Source: a virus. From it: a stretch of DNA of 64,000 nucleotides. A model generated the notes under the pieces. It did not search any database. It was not told the origin of the DNA and was given only the letters and a program-made list of their open reading frames with translations. The stretch covers positions 1 through 64,000 of IMG/VR virus record IMGVR_UViG_3300025141_000057; one strand, 5' to 3'. Positions within the stretch are counted from its first letter, which is position 1, and each line of letters opens with the position of its first letter. This document shows positions 14,428 to 22,297 of this stretch, piece after piece. The position numbers and the translations under genes were made by a program.

Positions 14428-15472
14428 AGACTTTGTCATACTTAAGTTTTTTGAGCTAGGGTTCTATCCAAAGTATAATAAATTTAACAATGTATATCAA
14501 TGCAGCTGTCCTATTTGTAGAGAAGGTAAGTCATTAGGTAAAAAACGTCGTTGTTATTATATACCAAAAAACGAAAACATATTTTGTCACAATTGTGGTT
14601 GGTCTGGAAAACCGTTAAGATGGATTAAGGAAGTTGCCGGCAATACTGATGAGGAAATTATTAAGGAATTAAAGGAATACATTCCTAATGCTGAAGACAT
14701 AACTGAAAGAGATGAAAAACCTAAGTCAGATTTTAAAGTCGAGACCTTGCCTAAGGATAGTATTAATTTGTCTGATAAGTTTCAACTTGACTATTATAGT
14801 AGCAACAATATTGTTACGGCTGTTAGATATCTTATTACTAAACGGAGATTAGATACTGCAGTTAATCGACCTGATAATTTATATGTTTCTTTAGTAGATA
14901 GAGTTCATAAGAATAGACTTGTTATACCTTTTATAAATGAAAATAAAGAGATTGAGTTTTATCAAACTCGTACAGTTTTAAATAAAGACGGTAGGACTAA
15001 ACCTAAGTATCTTGGTAAAGTTCAAGCTGAAAAAACGCTATTTAATATAGATAGAGTTAGTAATGATCATGATAAAGTTTATATTTTTGAAGGACCATTA
15101 AATGCTTTCTTTACTAAAAATTCTATAGCAGTAGCTGGTATTACTGAAAGAGGTAGATCATTTACTCAAAGACAAGAACAACAGCTTAATAATACTCTAA
15201 AATGGTATGATAAGGTGTGGATACTTGATTCTCAGTGGGTTGATCAAGCTTCATTAGTAAAATCAGAAGCATTACTAAAGCAAAAGGAGAAAGTTTTTAT
15301 ATGGCCAGAAAAATTTGGTAAAAGATTTAAAGATTTTAATGATATTGCAATAGCATGCAAAGTAGATGAGATTAAATGGGATTTTATAGAAAAAAATACC
15401 TTCGAAAGACTCGAAGGTATTGTGAGGTTATCTGAAATTAAAAAATATCGAAATCAGACGTATTTAAATTGA
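14411..15472 (+). CDS. gp61: DNA primase gp61 (zinc ribbon + TOPRIM)
   Basis: A 353-residue DnaG-like primase that lays RNA primers for lagging-strand synthesis in complex with gp41. The zinc ribbon is formed by C33-P-I-C36 and C59-H-N-C62, with extra cysteines at 31 and 48. The TOPRIM core shows the glutamate motif VYIFEGPLNAFF (about 217-228) and a later VWILDSQWVD (about 270), the counterpart of the DxD metal motif with only one clear aspartate followed by S-Q-W-V-D. The C-terminal 70 residues probably contact the helicase. The 3' end of this gene contains an antisense intrinsic terminator for the convergent gene. It overlaps that gene by 19 nt. Confidence 0.92.
   Translation: MISLPEDFVILKFFELGFYPKYNKFNNVYQCSCPICREGKSLGKKRRCYYIPKNENIFCHNCGWSGKPLRWIKEVAGNTDEEIIKELKEYIPNAEDITERDEKPKSDFKVETLPKDSINLSDKFQLDYYSSNNIVTAVRYLITKRRLDTAVNRPDNLYVSLVDRVHKNRLVIPFINENKEIEFYQTRTVLNKDGRTKPKYLGKVQAEKTLFNIDRVSNDHDKVYIFEGPLNAFFTKNSIAVAGITERGRSFTQRQEQQLNNTLKWYDKVWILDSQWVDQASLVKSEALLKQKEKVFIWPEKFGKRFKDFNDIAIACKVDEIKWDFIEKNTFERLEGIVRLSEIKKYRNQTYLN
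15390..15421 (-). terminator. intrinsic terminator on the minus strand inside the primase gene
   Basis: A perfect 11-bp inverted repeat (AATACCTTCGA / TCGAAGGTATT) with a 5-nt loop. Read on the minus strand it is followed by seven T (15396-15390). It lies 33 nt downstream of the minus-strand gene ending at 15454, whose transcript it would end, and within codons of the convergent primase gene. Confidence 0.85.
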
Positions 15473-15891
15473 GCATTACCAGTCTGTGCAATATAACCTT
15501 TAAACGACTCATTTAGAGCAGCAAGCTCTGTAGCGACTCTAGCAATTTTACGCTGTTCTGAAGCTTTCATTCGATCAAAGATTGTATCAGGCTCAGCACT
15601 AGCTAAAAGGGTTTGAATAGAATCAGCATCTTCACCATTTAGATAATGCAGAAACCCATCAATTTCATCAATCCACCCTTTTAAAGTAGCTCTCATAGCT
15701 GCATTACGCTCTTCTACTGCTACAGCGGCCCTTACGTTAGGGTCATCTTCTACAACAGTCTCATCAACTTCAACATCTACATCAAAATCCCCTGCACTAG
15801 TATCATCCTCTAATTCTGCCTCAAATGCTACTCTATCCTCGTCTGCTTGTTCATTGAGAGATTTAAAAAAACGTCTTTCGAATTTGGTCAT
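15454..15891 (-). CDS. acidic late protein, unknown function
   Basis: A 145-residue protein with a basic, aromatic N-terminus (MTKFERRFFKSLNEQADED), a very acidic stretch (about 25-55, with DFDVDVEVDETVVEDD) and a helical C-terminal half (RATLKGWIDEIDGFLHYL, ASEQRKIARVATELAALNESF). This is like acidic internal head or prohead-core proteins of T4-like phages in composition, but I cannot assign it. It is expressed from its own late promoter 5 nt before the ATG, back to back with that of the next gene, and ends near an embedded terminator. Confidence 0.75.
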   Translation of the reverse strand: MTKFERRFFKSLNEQADEDRVAFEAELEDDTSAGDFDVDVEVDETVVEDDPNVRAAVAVEERNAAMRATLKGWIDEIDGFLHYLNGEDADSIQTLLASAEPDTIFDRMKASEQRKIARVATELAALNESFKGYIAQTGNAQFKYV

Positions 15892-15896
15892 AAAAT

Positions 15897-15903
15897 TATT
15901 TAG
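15897..15903 (-). promoter_or_regulatory. late promoter (CTAAATA)
   Basis: CTAAATA on the minus strand ends 5 nt before the ATG at 15891. It faces away from the late promoter at 15912-15918, 8 bp apart. Confidence 0.65.
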
Positions 15904-15911
15904 TCTCTAGC

Positions 15912-15918
15912 ATAAATA
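15912..15918 (+). promoter_or_regulatory. late promoter (ATAAATA)
   Basis: ATAAATA, preceded by C, ends 5 nt before the ATG at 15924. The context GCATAAATAATTACATG is the same as at 59595. Confidence 0.8.
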
Positions 15919-15923
15919 ATTAC

Positions 15924-16250
15924 ATGGACGGACCGGAATTTCCTTATAGCGTAGGCCCAGAAGATAATCCTATTAATTTTCATATGAATGTACAAGATCA
16001 AATAGATATGTACAAGGATAACGAAAAACATCAAAAAGCCCCGCCAATTTTACCTTTTGAACTAGAACAAATGAATGAACTCCTTGGTAATACGTTTGTC
16101 TCTTTAGCTGAACTAAGAAATATGCTTTCGAAAGCAAAAGCTAATGAAAATATTTCATCCGGAGCAATTAATCAAATAAATGATAAAATTGATAAAATTA
16201 ACGAACTTATCCTTGATATTCCGGAAGATCTATCTAAAATAGCTATATGA
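15924..16250 (+). CDS. small late protein, unknown function
   Basis: A 108-residue protein with a polar N-terminus (MDGPEFPYSVGPEDNPINFHMNVQDQIDMY) and two helices likely to pair as a coiled coil (LPFELEQMNELLGNTFVSLAELRNML, GAINQINDKIDKINELIL). Its late promoter ends 5 nt before the start. The end overlaps the next gene by 4 nt, so the membrane protein that follows is probably translated from the same mRNA. Confidence 0.72.
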   Translation: MDGPEFPYSVGPEDNPINFHMNVQDQIDMYKDNEKHQKAPPILPFELEQMNELLGNTFVSLAELRNMLSKAKANENISSGAINQINDKIDKINELILDIPEDLSKIAI

Positions 16251-16708
16251 CTATTTTTAGATCGATACTAATTACATGTATCGTATCAGCTCTATTCGGT
16301 TTTGCACTTCGTAATGCATTTGGCTTTTGGGAAGCCGCTACTTTAGCATTTGTGCTTCAATTTATTACGGCTTTTGTTGTTTCCTCCTTTAAGTTAAATA
16401 AGGTAAGTAATCTTACCATGGAGTTTGAAGCCGAATTGCAGCAGTTATTAGATCTTAATGAAGCTCAAATTATATGCCCATGTAATAATAATACCTTTAT
16501 GGAAAATATATTTATTAATATGGATAACACATATACATGTGAAAAATGTAACAACACATATAGGGTTGATGTTAATTTAGTTCCAACACTACTTACAGAG
16601 ACAGTAAATGTAAACAAAACGTTTGCTGACCTAACAAAAGGAGTAAAAGAAATAGAAGATAATAATATCAAAATAACATCAGAGTATACTCAAGGAACGG
16701 AACTATAA
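16247..16708 (+). CDS. membrane protein with a zinc-ribbon-like domain
   Basis: A 153-residue protein. Two hydrophobic segments (about residues 3-22, ILITCIVSALFGFAL, and 27-48, EAATLAFVLQFITAFVVSSF) should form a transmembrane hairpin. Residues 78-110 contain CPC ... CEKC, spaced like a small zinc ribbon (CPCNNNTFMENIF ... YTCEKCNNTYRV). The rest of the C-terminus is hydrophilic. It is encoded with a late gene, so a membrane-associated role late in infection, such as assembly or lysis control, is conceivable but not shown. I do not recognise the family. Confidence 0.75.
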   Translation: MTIFRSILITCIVSALFGFALRNAFGFWEAATLAFVLQFITAFVVSSFKLNKVSNLTMEFEAELQQLLDLNEAQIICPCNNNTFMENIFINMDNTYTCEKCNNTYRVDVNLVPTLLTETVNVNKTFADLTKGVKEIEDNNIKITSEYTQGTEL

Positions 16709-16719
16709 TACAATAAAGT

Positions 16720-16953
16720 ATGGAAAAACATAAATTTAAATTAAAAGATGGTTCAACGAAAACTATGGAATTTGATGAATTGGTTCGTTGGGCTTGCTTG
16801 GTAGAAGCACTGGAAGTAGTCGGGGGGAAGGAAGATATAGATATTGAAAGTAATAAATGGATTAAACCATTAGCATTTCAAAAATATATTGATGAGCGAT
16901 TCCACTCAATGAAGCACGATCTTAAAGTTGAAGCTACTCTAGGTAATTTATAA
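16720..16953 (+). CDS. small conserved phage protein, unknown function
   Basis: A 77-residue protein (MEKHKFKLKDGSTKTMEFDELVRWACLVEALEVV) with a beta-hairpin-like start and helical remainder (LAFQKYIDERFHSMKHDLKVEA). No catalytic motif is seen. A TATAAT at 16704-16709 lies 10 nt upstream but without a good -35 box. It converges on, and overlaps by 6 nt, the glycosyltransferase gene. Confidence 0.7.
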   Translation: MEKHKFKLKDGSTKTMEFDELVRWACLVEALEVVGGKEDIDIESNKWIKPLAFQKYIDERFHSMKHDLKVEATLGNL

Positions 16954-17775
16954 TCCTAGCTCTTCTTTCACAGTTTGGATATACTCACTTGACACTTTAT
17001 CTTTAAACTTGTCAATAACTTCGGTGGTATCTTTTCCAATTTCTTGGAAACCAATCATATAATTTCGGAACCGATCCTCTCTTGTTGGCTTAAACGGAGC
17101 TCCTAGTGGTCTTCCAAATCTATGTACCCATCTAAGAAACGGTAGGCATACTGATCGCCGACCCGCGTTGCGGTATTTTTCATGAATATACCCTTCTTCA
17201 CCCCCAAACCCTCTAAACTTTTTGTTAAAGCCTAACCAGCTATCTTTTCTACATGTAAAGAGTCCAAGACCTTGAGCTTGGATTTCAAATGGCTTCCCGT
17301 TAGGGTTATCACCCCTTTTATCTGATCCCCAGACGCCCCACATATCACTACCCCATTTATCTAGATCAAAATGAGTAGCTGTATTTTTCATATCGTCATA
17401 TAGTAGAGGGCCTTGCAATAAATTACCTTTATCCTTTCCAGCATCATAATAATCTAAAAGCTTTTTTAAGCTCCCCGGGTCAATTAATACATGACAGTCC
17501 ATTACTAATACGTATTCAGTATTCGCTAATCCAAATATTTTGTGTCTTAAAGAAGTTGCGGAAAATGCATCAAATTCAACATAAGTTAAAGGCTCTTTAA
17601 TCCATTCAGCAAATTTACGTATCTCTCTTCCTTGTGGTGATTTTGGATTGTTATTAATAATAACAAATTCTAGTCGATCTAAAATTTCTTTATGATACAA
17701 TCTTAAAGACTGTATTGTAAAATAAAGTCCTTCATAGTCGTCATAAACACAGGTTCCAATAGTAAGTTTTCCCAC
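16948..17775 (-). CDS. glycosyltransferase with polypeptide GalNAc-transferase-like motifs
   Basis: A 275-residue GT-A glycosyltransferase. It opens with GTCVYDDYEGLYFTIQSL and has the metal motif YVLVMDCHVLIDP (D93-x-H95). DxH rather than DxD is characteristic of polypeptide N-acetylgalactosaminyltransferases and a few related GT2 proteins. Further on, FRGFGGEEGYIHEKYRNAG (188-205) and LRWVHRFGR (214-222, H218) parallel the GGE...R...G...VGHVFR segment of those enzymes. There is no membrane anchor or lectin domain, so it would act in the cytoplasm of the infected cell. The start is GTG at 17775. It lies 11 nt downstream of, and on the same strand as, a Thr/Pro-rich mucin-like protein, its most likely acceptor. 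The sugar donor is unknown. Confidence 0.8.
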   Translation of the reverse strand: MGKLTIGTCVYDDYEGLYFTIQSLRLYHKEILDRLEFVIINNNPKSPQGREIRKFAEWIKEPLTYVEFDAFSATSLRHKIFGLANTEYVLVMDCHVLIDPGSLKKLLDYYDAGKDKGNLLQGPLLYDDMKNTATHFDLDKWGSDMWGVWGSDKRGDNPNGKPFEIQAQGLGLFTCRKDSWLGFNKKFRGFGGEEGYIHEKYRNAGRRSVCLPFLRWVHRFGRPLGAPFKPTREDRFRNYMIGFQEIGKDTTEVIDKFKDKVSSEYIQTVKEELGL

Positions 17776-17786
17776 ATTATTAATTA

Positions 17787-20700
17787 CTAAAATTGCAAAT
17801 TATTGCAATCCGGATCTTCGGGACATATCGTTGTAGTTGTAGTCGTTGGAGCCGGGGTAGTAGTCGTCGTGGTAGTAGTCGTCGTCGTGGTCGTAGTTAT
17901 TATTTGTTCTTCTATTAAGAAAGGTACCTGCAGCGGTAGGATCGGCGCCGGGTATATAAACACCGGGTCCTCCGGTTCCGGTTCCGGTTGCGGCGGATCC
18001 GGCGGATCCGGCGGATCCGGCGGCTGCGGCAGTGGCGGTTCAACAATTATAGTCGGTGGCACCCTGGTTGGAGGAACAGTACATGGGGGCGGTGGAGTTG
18101 TGTAGGGCGGCGTCGTATAAGGCGGCGTCGTATAAGGCGGCGTCGTATAAGGCGGAGTTGTGTACGGTGGTGGAGTTGTGTAAGGTGGTGGAGTTGTGTA
18201 CGGTGGTGTTGTAGGATCATCGTATATTTTAAAATCACCAGACGGTCCACCGTTCGTATAACCACCCGGCCAATTAGACCCGGGTAAATCATTAGTATTC
18301 TCTAGACCGCTGGGTGTATCAATGACCTCTTCACGCGTGCTGGGATCTGTGACATCATCGTCCTCCTCCTCTAAATACGGATCAACAAAGACGTCTTTTT
18401 TAAGAAGAGGGTCGAGTCCACCGGAGTCAATGTCAATGATGGGACCTTCTTTGGTTTGGGTTGTATCATCCGTTTCCTCGATCTTTGTGCGAGGATCAGT
18501 AGGATCGAGGCCACCAGGGTCAATGATGGGACCTTCACTTCCTTCCCCGGCATTTGGATCCCATGGACCGGCCGCCGACATCCGCCAGCCAGATGGCAGC
18601 TCAAACGGGTCACTTCCTTCCCCGGCATTTGGATCATATGGGCCAGCCGCTGACATCACCCAACCGGGTGGCAGAATAGGATCAGCAACCTGATCAGGTT
18701 GGTACGTTATTGGTTTTGAAGCTGATATTGCTTTATCAATATCAACTGTCTGCAAAACATAACTAGGCGACCCGGCATTATGGCTAAGGCGCTCCATTGC
18801 CGCATTAATCTCATTTTGAGTATCGGGGTTCCCATAAAAAGGTCCACCGCCGGTGGTTGTATGAGTCTCAACTAAAATAGGTGTGTTATTAGTGTATATA
18901 AATGACGGAGCACTACTATCACCCCTTTCCAATAATTCTTGGAAACTACTCTCTGGTATAGGTAGAGCAATGCTTACAGTTTCAGGATTTGCTCCGCGCT
19001 CTGACCGGCCACGGTCGAATGTCATTACTCTTGGAATTGATTTTCTTTCCGCATCAACTGTAACAACATATGAATCCTGTAAAATATAATTATAATCCGT
19101 ACGTGGTTCAGGAACGGGGTAAATAGCAGTGTTTTCAACCGGTGAATCAAAAATTCCGACACTTATATCCAGACTGCGGTCGCCAATCTTGATTCTTTCA
19201 ACAATATTTCTAGTTACTCTATTTCCATCTTTATCTATAAAATTTACAACGCCATCGGCACTATCACCCGGATACCGTACGTCCCAATGCTTGGACATTA
19301 CGAAGTGAATTGGAGACACCATGGTTATTGATTTTTCTGTCGCGGCTCTCCAATTATTCGGATTAAAACCAACTCCACGTTCACTTATACCTGATATATC
19401 CAATTTACCGGCAATTGGTAAGTTAGATACTAATAACCTGTTTATGAGTTTTTTAGTTTCAGACTCTGGTTCTGGACTTTCTCTTTGCTGTTGTACAGTT
19501 AAAGTGAATATCCGTGTTAGATATACTTGTATATCTTCCAATAACCACTCTGACAACATCCCGCTGGGATCGTCCTCCACCCCACTGTTAATATCTGTAA
19601 GTCTTTGCTGATCAGCTTGTAGTCTTTGAGTGAGTTCCTCCAAACTTAAAGTTGGTAATATACTGTCTCTGAAACTCCTCCTCGCCTCCAACCGTCTTTG
19701 GTTTGCAGCATTTAAAAGCTCTTGCCGAGTCGTTTCATTTTGCTCACTTTCAGCTTCCTGTCGTTCTCTTTCTATTCTAGCTTCTTCAGCTATAGCTGCC
19801 TTACTCGCGGCGACCGCAGCCGCCTCTTCCTGTAACTGCCTTAATCTAGCCTGTTCTAGCGATTTTTGTTCAGCTTCATAAGCAGCCGCCTTCCTAGCTG
19901 CCACTTCAGCGTCACGTATTGCATCGGAAGTCGCTTCACCGGCTTTTGATAATCTACCGGCAGTGGTTGGCTTATCCGGTGTAGCCGCTGTATATAGCCT
20001 CCTACCTTGGGTGATCTGCTCCTCTGCTTTAGTTGCTTGCGCTGCTTGTGCAGTTGCTTCTGCATCTGCCTGCGAGCGTGCCGCTTCTGCTTCCGCTTTT
20101 GCTGCCTCAGCAGCCGCGAGCGCCTCTGCCGCGACCTCTGCCGCGGCCTGAGCTATGCTTTCCGCTTTTGCCTGTGCTGCTGCATTTGCTGCGGCTCGAG
20201 CCGCGGTCTGAGCCGCAGATTCCGCTGCTGTACGTTCCGCTTGCGCAGCCGCGGCATCTACCGCGGCCTGAGCTGCTAATTCTGCCGCTTCTGCTTCTGC
20301 CTGCGCAGATGCTTCCGCTTTTGCTGCAGCATCTGCTGCCCTCACCGCTTCCTCCTCCTGTTGTCGAAGTTGATCAACCTGTTCTTGCGAGATTCTAAAT
20401 TCGTCTTGAGGGTTAGGTATATTTTGTGTTATCCTTTGTGATACAGGCTTACCTTCAACAAATTGCTGTAACGAAATGGTAACATCCATACTACCGTCTT
20501 CAGCAACTTGATCTGCAATAAGTGTTAACCCATCAGCATTTATATTTACCCATGGGGTGGGTAACCCCCATACAGAAGCAGGTGTAGTACCACTAGCACC
20601 GTCCCAAAGCTCTTCTTTAGTTTGATAATCCTCAATAAAGATCTCAACCTCACCATCAAGCTCTCTAGATACTTGTACATAATCTACATTAACAGTACCT

Positions 20701-21164
20701 GTTGTGTTTTTAAAAGAGTTTGGAGCTCCACCACCGCCCAGTTGAGGGTAAGCGACAACAGTCACACCAACATCTATTAGTCCAACGTCCGGGCTGCCTA
20801 AATTTGAAGCCGCAGGCTCTACCGCGGTAGTTGGCTGATTAGGATCCGTATCCTCTGTGTCCGCGGTTGATGGTCCCGTAACGACCGGAACGACCGGATC
20901 AATTGGAGACACCGCACCTGGAGACACCGCACCTGGATTACAAAGCGCTGGGTCAGGTGGCACCTCATATGGGCCAGCCGCTGACATCCGGATCTCAGGC
21001 TGCACCTTATATGGCCCGGCTGCTGACATCCGCCAGCCGGGTGGCAGCTCCGGTTCACTTCCTTCCCCGGCATATGGATCATATGGTCCGGCCGCTGACA
21101 TCAGCCAGCCAGGTGGCAGCTCCGGGTCACCGCCATTCACGGAATATGGATCATCTATTGGCAT
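17787..21164 (-). CDS. mucin-like repeat protein, probable tail/fibre component
   Basis: A 1125-residue low-complexity protein. Residues 16-66 carry repeats of the type PPGW-x-MSAAGPY, with GEGSEPEL linkers. Residues about 255-480 are an Ala/Glu-rich segment that should form a long coiled coil. About 540-800 looks globular. The SAAGPY repeats return at about 825-885. The C-terminus has seven YTTPP repeats (about 984-1024), Pro/Asp/Glu repeats, a run of 14 Thr, PAP, a run of 6 Thr, and a terminal segment with two cysteines (ICPEDPDCNNLQF). The Thr runs use mixed ACT/ACC/ACG codons. The gene starts at a TAATG overlap with the upstream tail gene, so it is co-translated, and it is followed by the GalNAc-transferase-like gene. 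Similar Ser/Thr/Pro regions in eukaryotes are O-glycosylated mucin domains; that this one is glycosylated is inference. Confidence 0.82.
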   Translation of the reverse strand: MPIDDPYSVNGGDPELPPGWLMSAAGPYDPYAGEGSEPELPPGWRMSAAGPYKVQPEIRMSAAGPYEVPPDPALCNPGAVSPGAVSPIDPVVPVVTGPSTADTEDTDPNQPTTAVEPAASNLGSPDVGLIDVGVTVVAYPQLGGGGAPNSFKNTTGTVNVDYVQVSRELDGEVEIFIEDYQTKEELWDGASGTTPASVWGLPTPWVNINADGLTLIADQVAEDGSMDVTISLQQFVEGKPVSQRITQNIPNPQDEFRISQEQVDQLRQQEEEAVRAADAAAKAEASAQAEAEAAELAAQAAVDAAAAQAERTAAESAAQTAARAAANAAAQAKAESIAQAAAEVAAEALAAAEAAKAEAEAARSQADAEATAQAAQATKAEEQITQGRRLYTAATPDKPTTAGRLSKAGEATSDAIRDAEVAARKAAAYEAEQKSLEQARLRQLQEEAAAVAASKAAIAEEARIERERQEAESEQNETTRQELLNAANQRRLEARRSFRDSILPTLSLEELTQRLQADQQRLTDINSGVEDDPSGMLSEWLLEDIQVYLTRIFTLTVQQQRESPEPESETKKLINRLLVSNLPIAGKLDISGISERGVGFNPNNWRAATEKSITMVSPIHFVMSKHWDVRYPGDSADGVVNFIDKDGNRVTRNIVERIKIGDRSLDISVGIFDSPVENTAIYPVPEPRTDYNYILQDSYVVTVDAERKSIPRVMTFDRGRSERGANPETVSIALPIPESSFQELLERGDSSAPSFIYTNNTPILVETHTTTGGGPFYGNPDTQNEINAAMERLSHNAGSPSYVLQTVDIDKAISASKPITYQPDQVADPILPPGWVMSAAGPYDPNAGEGSDPFELPSGWRMSAAGPWDPNAGEGSEGPIIDPGGLDPTDPRTKIEETDDTTQTKEGPIIDIDSGGLDPLLKKDVFVDPYLEEEDDDVTDPSTREEVIDTPSGLENTNDLPGSNWPGGYTNGGPSGDFKIYDDPTTPPYTTPPPYTTPPPYTTPPYTTPPYTTPPYTTPPYTTPPPPCTVPPTRVPPTIIVEPPLPQPPDPPDPPDPPQPEPEPEDPVFIYPAPILPLQVPFLIEEQIITTTTTTTTTTTTTTPAPTTTTTTICPEDPDCNNLQF
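17848..17905 (-). repeat. threonine-run coding region
   Basis: Codons for a run of 14 Thr followed by Pro-Ala-Pro. The codons alternate among ACC, ACT and ACG, so the DNA is not a simple trinucleotide microsatellite. Confidence 0.85.
18091..18214 (-). repeat. 15-18 bp tandem repeats encoding YTTPP
   Basis: Seven tandem units related to GGCGGCGTCGTATAA (plus strand), each encoding Tyr-Thr-Thr-Pro-Pro, some with an extra Pro codon. The central three units are identical at the DNA level. Confidence 0.9.
18545..18670 (-). repeat. SAAGPY repeat, C-terminal pair
   Basis: Two units of about 66-69 bp encoding LP-x-GW-x-MSAAGP(Y/W)DPNAGEGS. CTTCCTTCCCCGGCATTTGG is shared exactly by both units, and nearly so with the N-terminal set at 20.96-21.15 kb. 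Confidence 0.85.
20963..21150 (-). repeat. SAAGPY repeat, N-terminal set
   Basis: Three units encoding MSAAGPY with variable linkers. The two outer ones carry PPGW and GEG segments nearly identical to those 2.4 kb away at the other end of the gene. Confidence 0.85.
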
Positions 21165-22063
21165 TATGCTGTTATACTAGATACGGTAGTATATGGTTTA
21201 TCTGGCAATGTGCATAAACTTGGAGTTAATACGGTTTCTGTGAGTACTTCACTTCCTTCATAACCTTCAACGTGAAAATCTCTCAGAAAGAAGTCTTTCG
21301 CGCTTAGTGAATATCCACCTGCAGCTGCAGGTGTAGTTGAAGAAATTGGAGTGCTAAATGCAAATCCACAATAGATATTATCTAAATTAGATAACGTACT
21401 ATATCTAGACCCCATGTCAATTGCTGTTAGCAGAGTATACGTAGTGGTATTACTATCTCTTGAATCAATATATAGTGTTCTGCCCAAATTAACATATCTA
21501 AATCGTAATGTTCTATATGTATCAGTAGATATAGTACTAAAACTAGTAGATATAGAAGATAAATGATTATAAGCCAATACATTATGTAAATAGTCACGAA
21601 CTACAATTGACTCTCTTAATAGCTGATTCGGCTTTACACCTGGACGATCGTCTCTCCCAGTTAATGCATAACGCCCGGTTGAATCAAAACCAACCTTTAC
21701 TAACATACCGCTTAATACAGCACCTTCTAGAAGAACTGTAGAATCGCCTTCAGTCTTTAATACTTCTGGTGTTTCCGTTAATAACGCATGCGCAGATAAT
21801 ACAAATTCAGGGTCCTGATCACCGAGATATTGCCCAGGTAGAGTAGATATTGGTTGTACGAGATTTGTTAAAAAGGTTGAAAATCCTAGTTCATAGTTAT
21901 GAAATTGAGCTGTTGAGCCAAAACTTGTACTAGGTAATTTATACTGAAAGGACCACGTAATATCATAATTCGAATTAAACGCTTTTTTAGACTCAACAAA
22001 CGTATAATACCTTGCTAAAGAAGGTAATGATATATCAGACGGAAATCCTGCTAATGCTGCCAT
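21164..22063 (-). CDS. late tail-associated protein, unknown fold
   Basis: A 299-residue protein with a beta-strand-rich, Ser/Thr-rich sequence (YDITWSFQYKLPSTSFGS, MLVKVGFDSTGRYALTG, YRTLRFRYVNLGRTLYID, YCGFAFSTPISSTTPAA, FFLRDFHVEGYEG). The layout is compatible with a lectin-like beta sandwich, but I cannot name a family. It is read from a late promoter 5 nt before the ATG and is translationally coupled by TAATG to the mucin-like protein, so the two products may form one fibre or decoration. Confidence 0.75.
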   Translation of the reverse strand: MAALAGFPSDISLPSLARYYTFVESKKAFNSNYDITWSFQYKLPSTSFGSTAQFHNYELGFSTFLTNLVQPISTLPGQYLGDQDPEFVLSAHALLTETPEVLKTEGDSTVLLEGAVLSGMLVKVGFDSTGRYALTGRDDRPGVKPNQLLRESIVVRDYLHNVLAYNHLSSISTSFSTISTDTYRTLRFRYVNLGRTLYIDSRDSNTTTYTLLTAIDMGSRYSTLSNLDNIYCGFAFSTPISSTTPAAAGGYSLSAKDFFLRDFHVEGYEGSEVLTETVLTPSLCTLPDKPYTTVSSITA

Positions 22064-22068
22064 ATATA

Positions 22069-22076
22069 TATTTAAT
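22069..22076 (-). promoter_or_regulatory. late promoter (ATTAAATA)
   Basis: ATTAAATA on the minus strand ends 5 nt before the ATG at 22063. Confidence 0.6.
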
Positions 22077-22079
22077 TAC

Positions 22080-22292
22080 TCATTCCTTTATAAAAAGACA
22101 GGTTAGAGAATTTGTTTTCTTAATCTGCGTCTTGAATGCTAAATCATATCCAAGTTTCCCTAATTCTATGTATAAAGTCTTAAAATGTTTAAAAGGGACA
22201 TTAAGAAGAACACTATCCAACTCGCTATCATATATAACGTAGTCGGAAAACTCTTCACAGAGTGCACCAGCTCTGCAAAAACTTGCATTCAT
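22080..22292 (-). CDS. small late protein, unknown function
   Basis: A 70-residue protein (MNASFCRAGALCEEFSDYVIYDSELDSVLLNV...). It has three cysteines (residues 6 and 12 and one near the C-terminus) and strand-like segments, with no membrane segment. The strongest evidence that it is real is a good late promoter (AATAAATA) ending exactly 5 nt before its ATG, as for the large virion genes around it. Confidence 0.7.
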   Translation of the reverse strand: MNASFCRAGALCEEFSDYVIYDSELDSVLLNVPFKHFKTLYIELGKLGYDLAFKTQIKKTNSLTCLFIKE

Positions 22293-22297
22293 ACAAG

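Noticed and set aside
18091-18214. Regular 15-bp repeats that could suggest a CRISPR or iteron array
   Set aside because: The units are contiguous without unique spacers, keep one reading frame, and encode YTTPP. They are protein repeats.
17803-20398. Long plus-strand reading frames opposite the mucin-like gene (Val-, Gly- or Leu-rich)
   Set aside because: They are reverse-strand images of Thr/Pro/Ala repeat codons, have low-complexity sequence, and lack promoters. The minus-strand gene explains the whole region.
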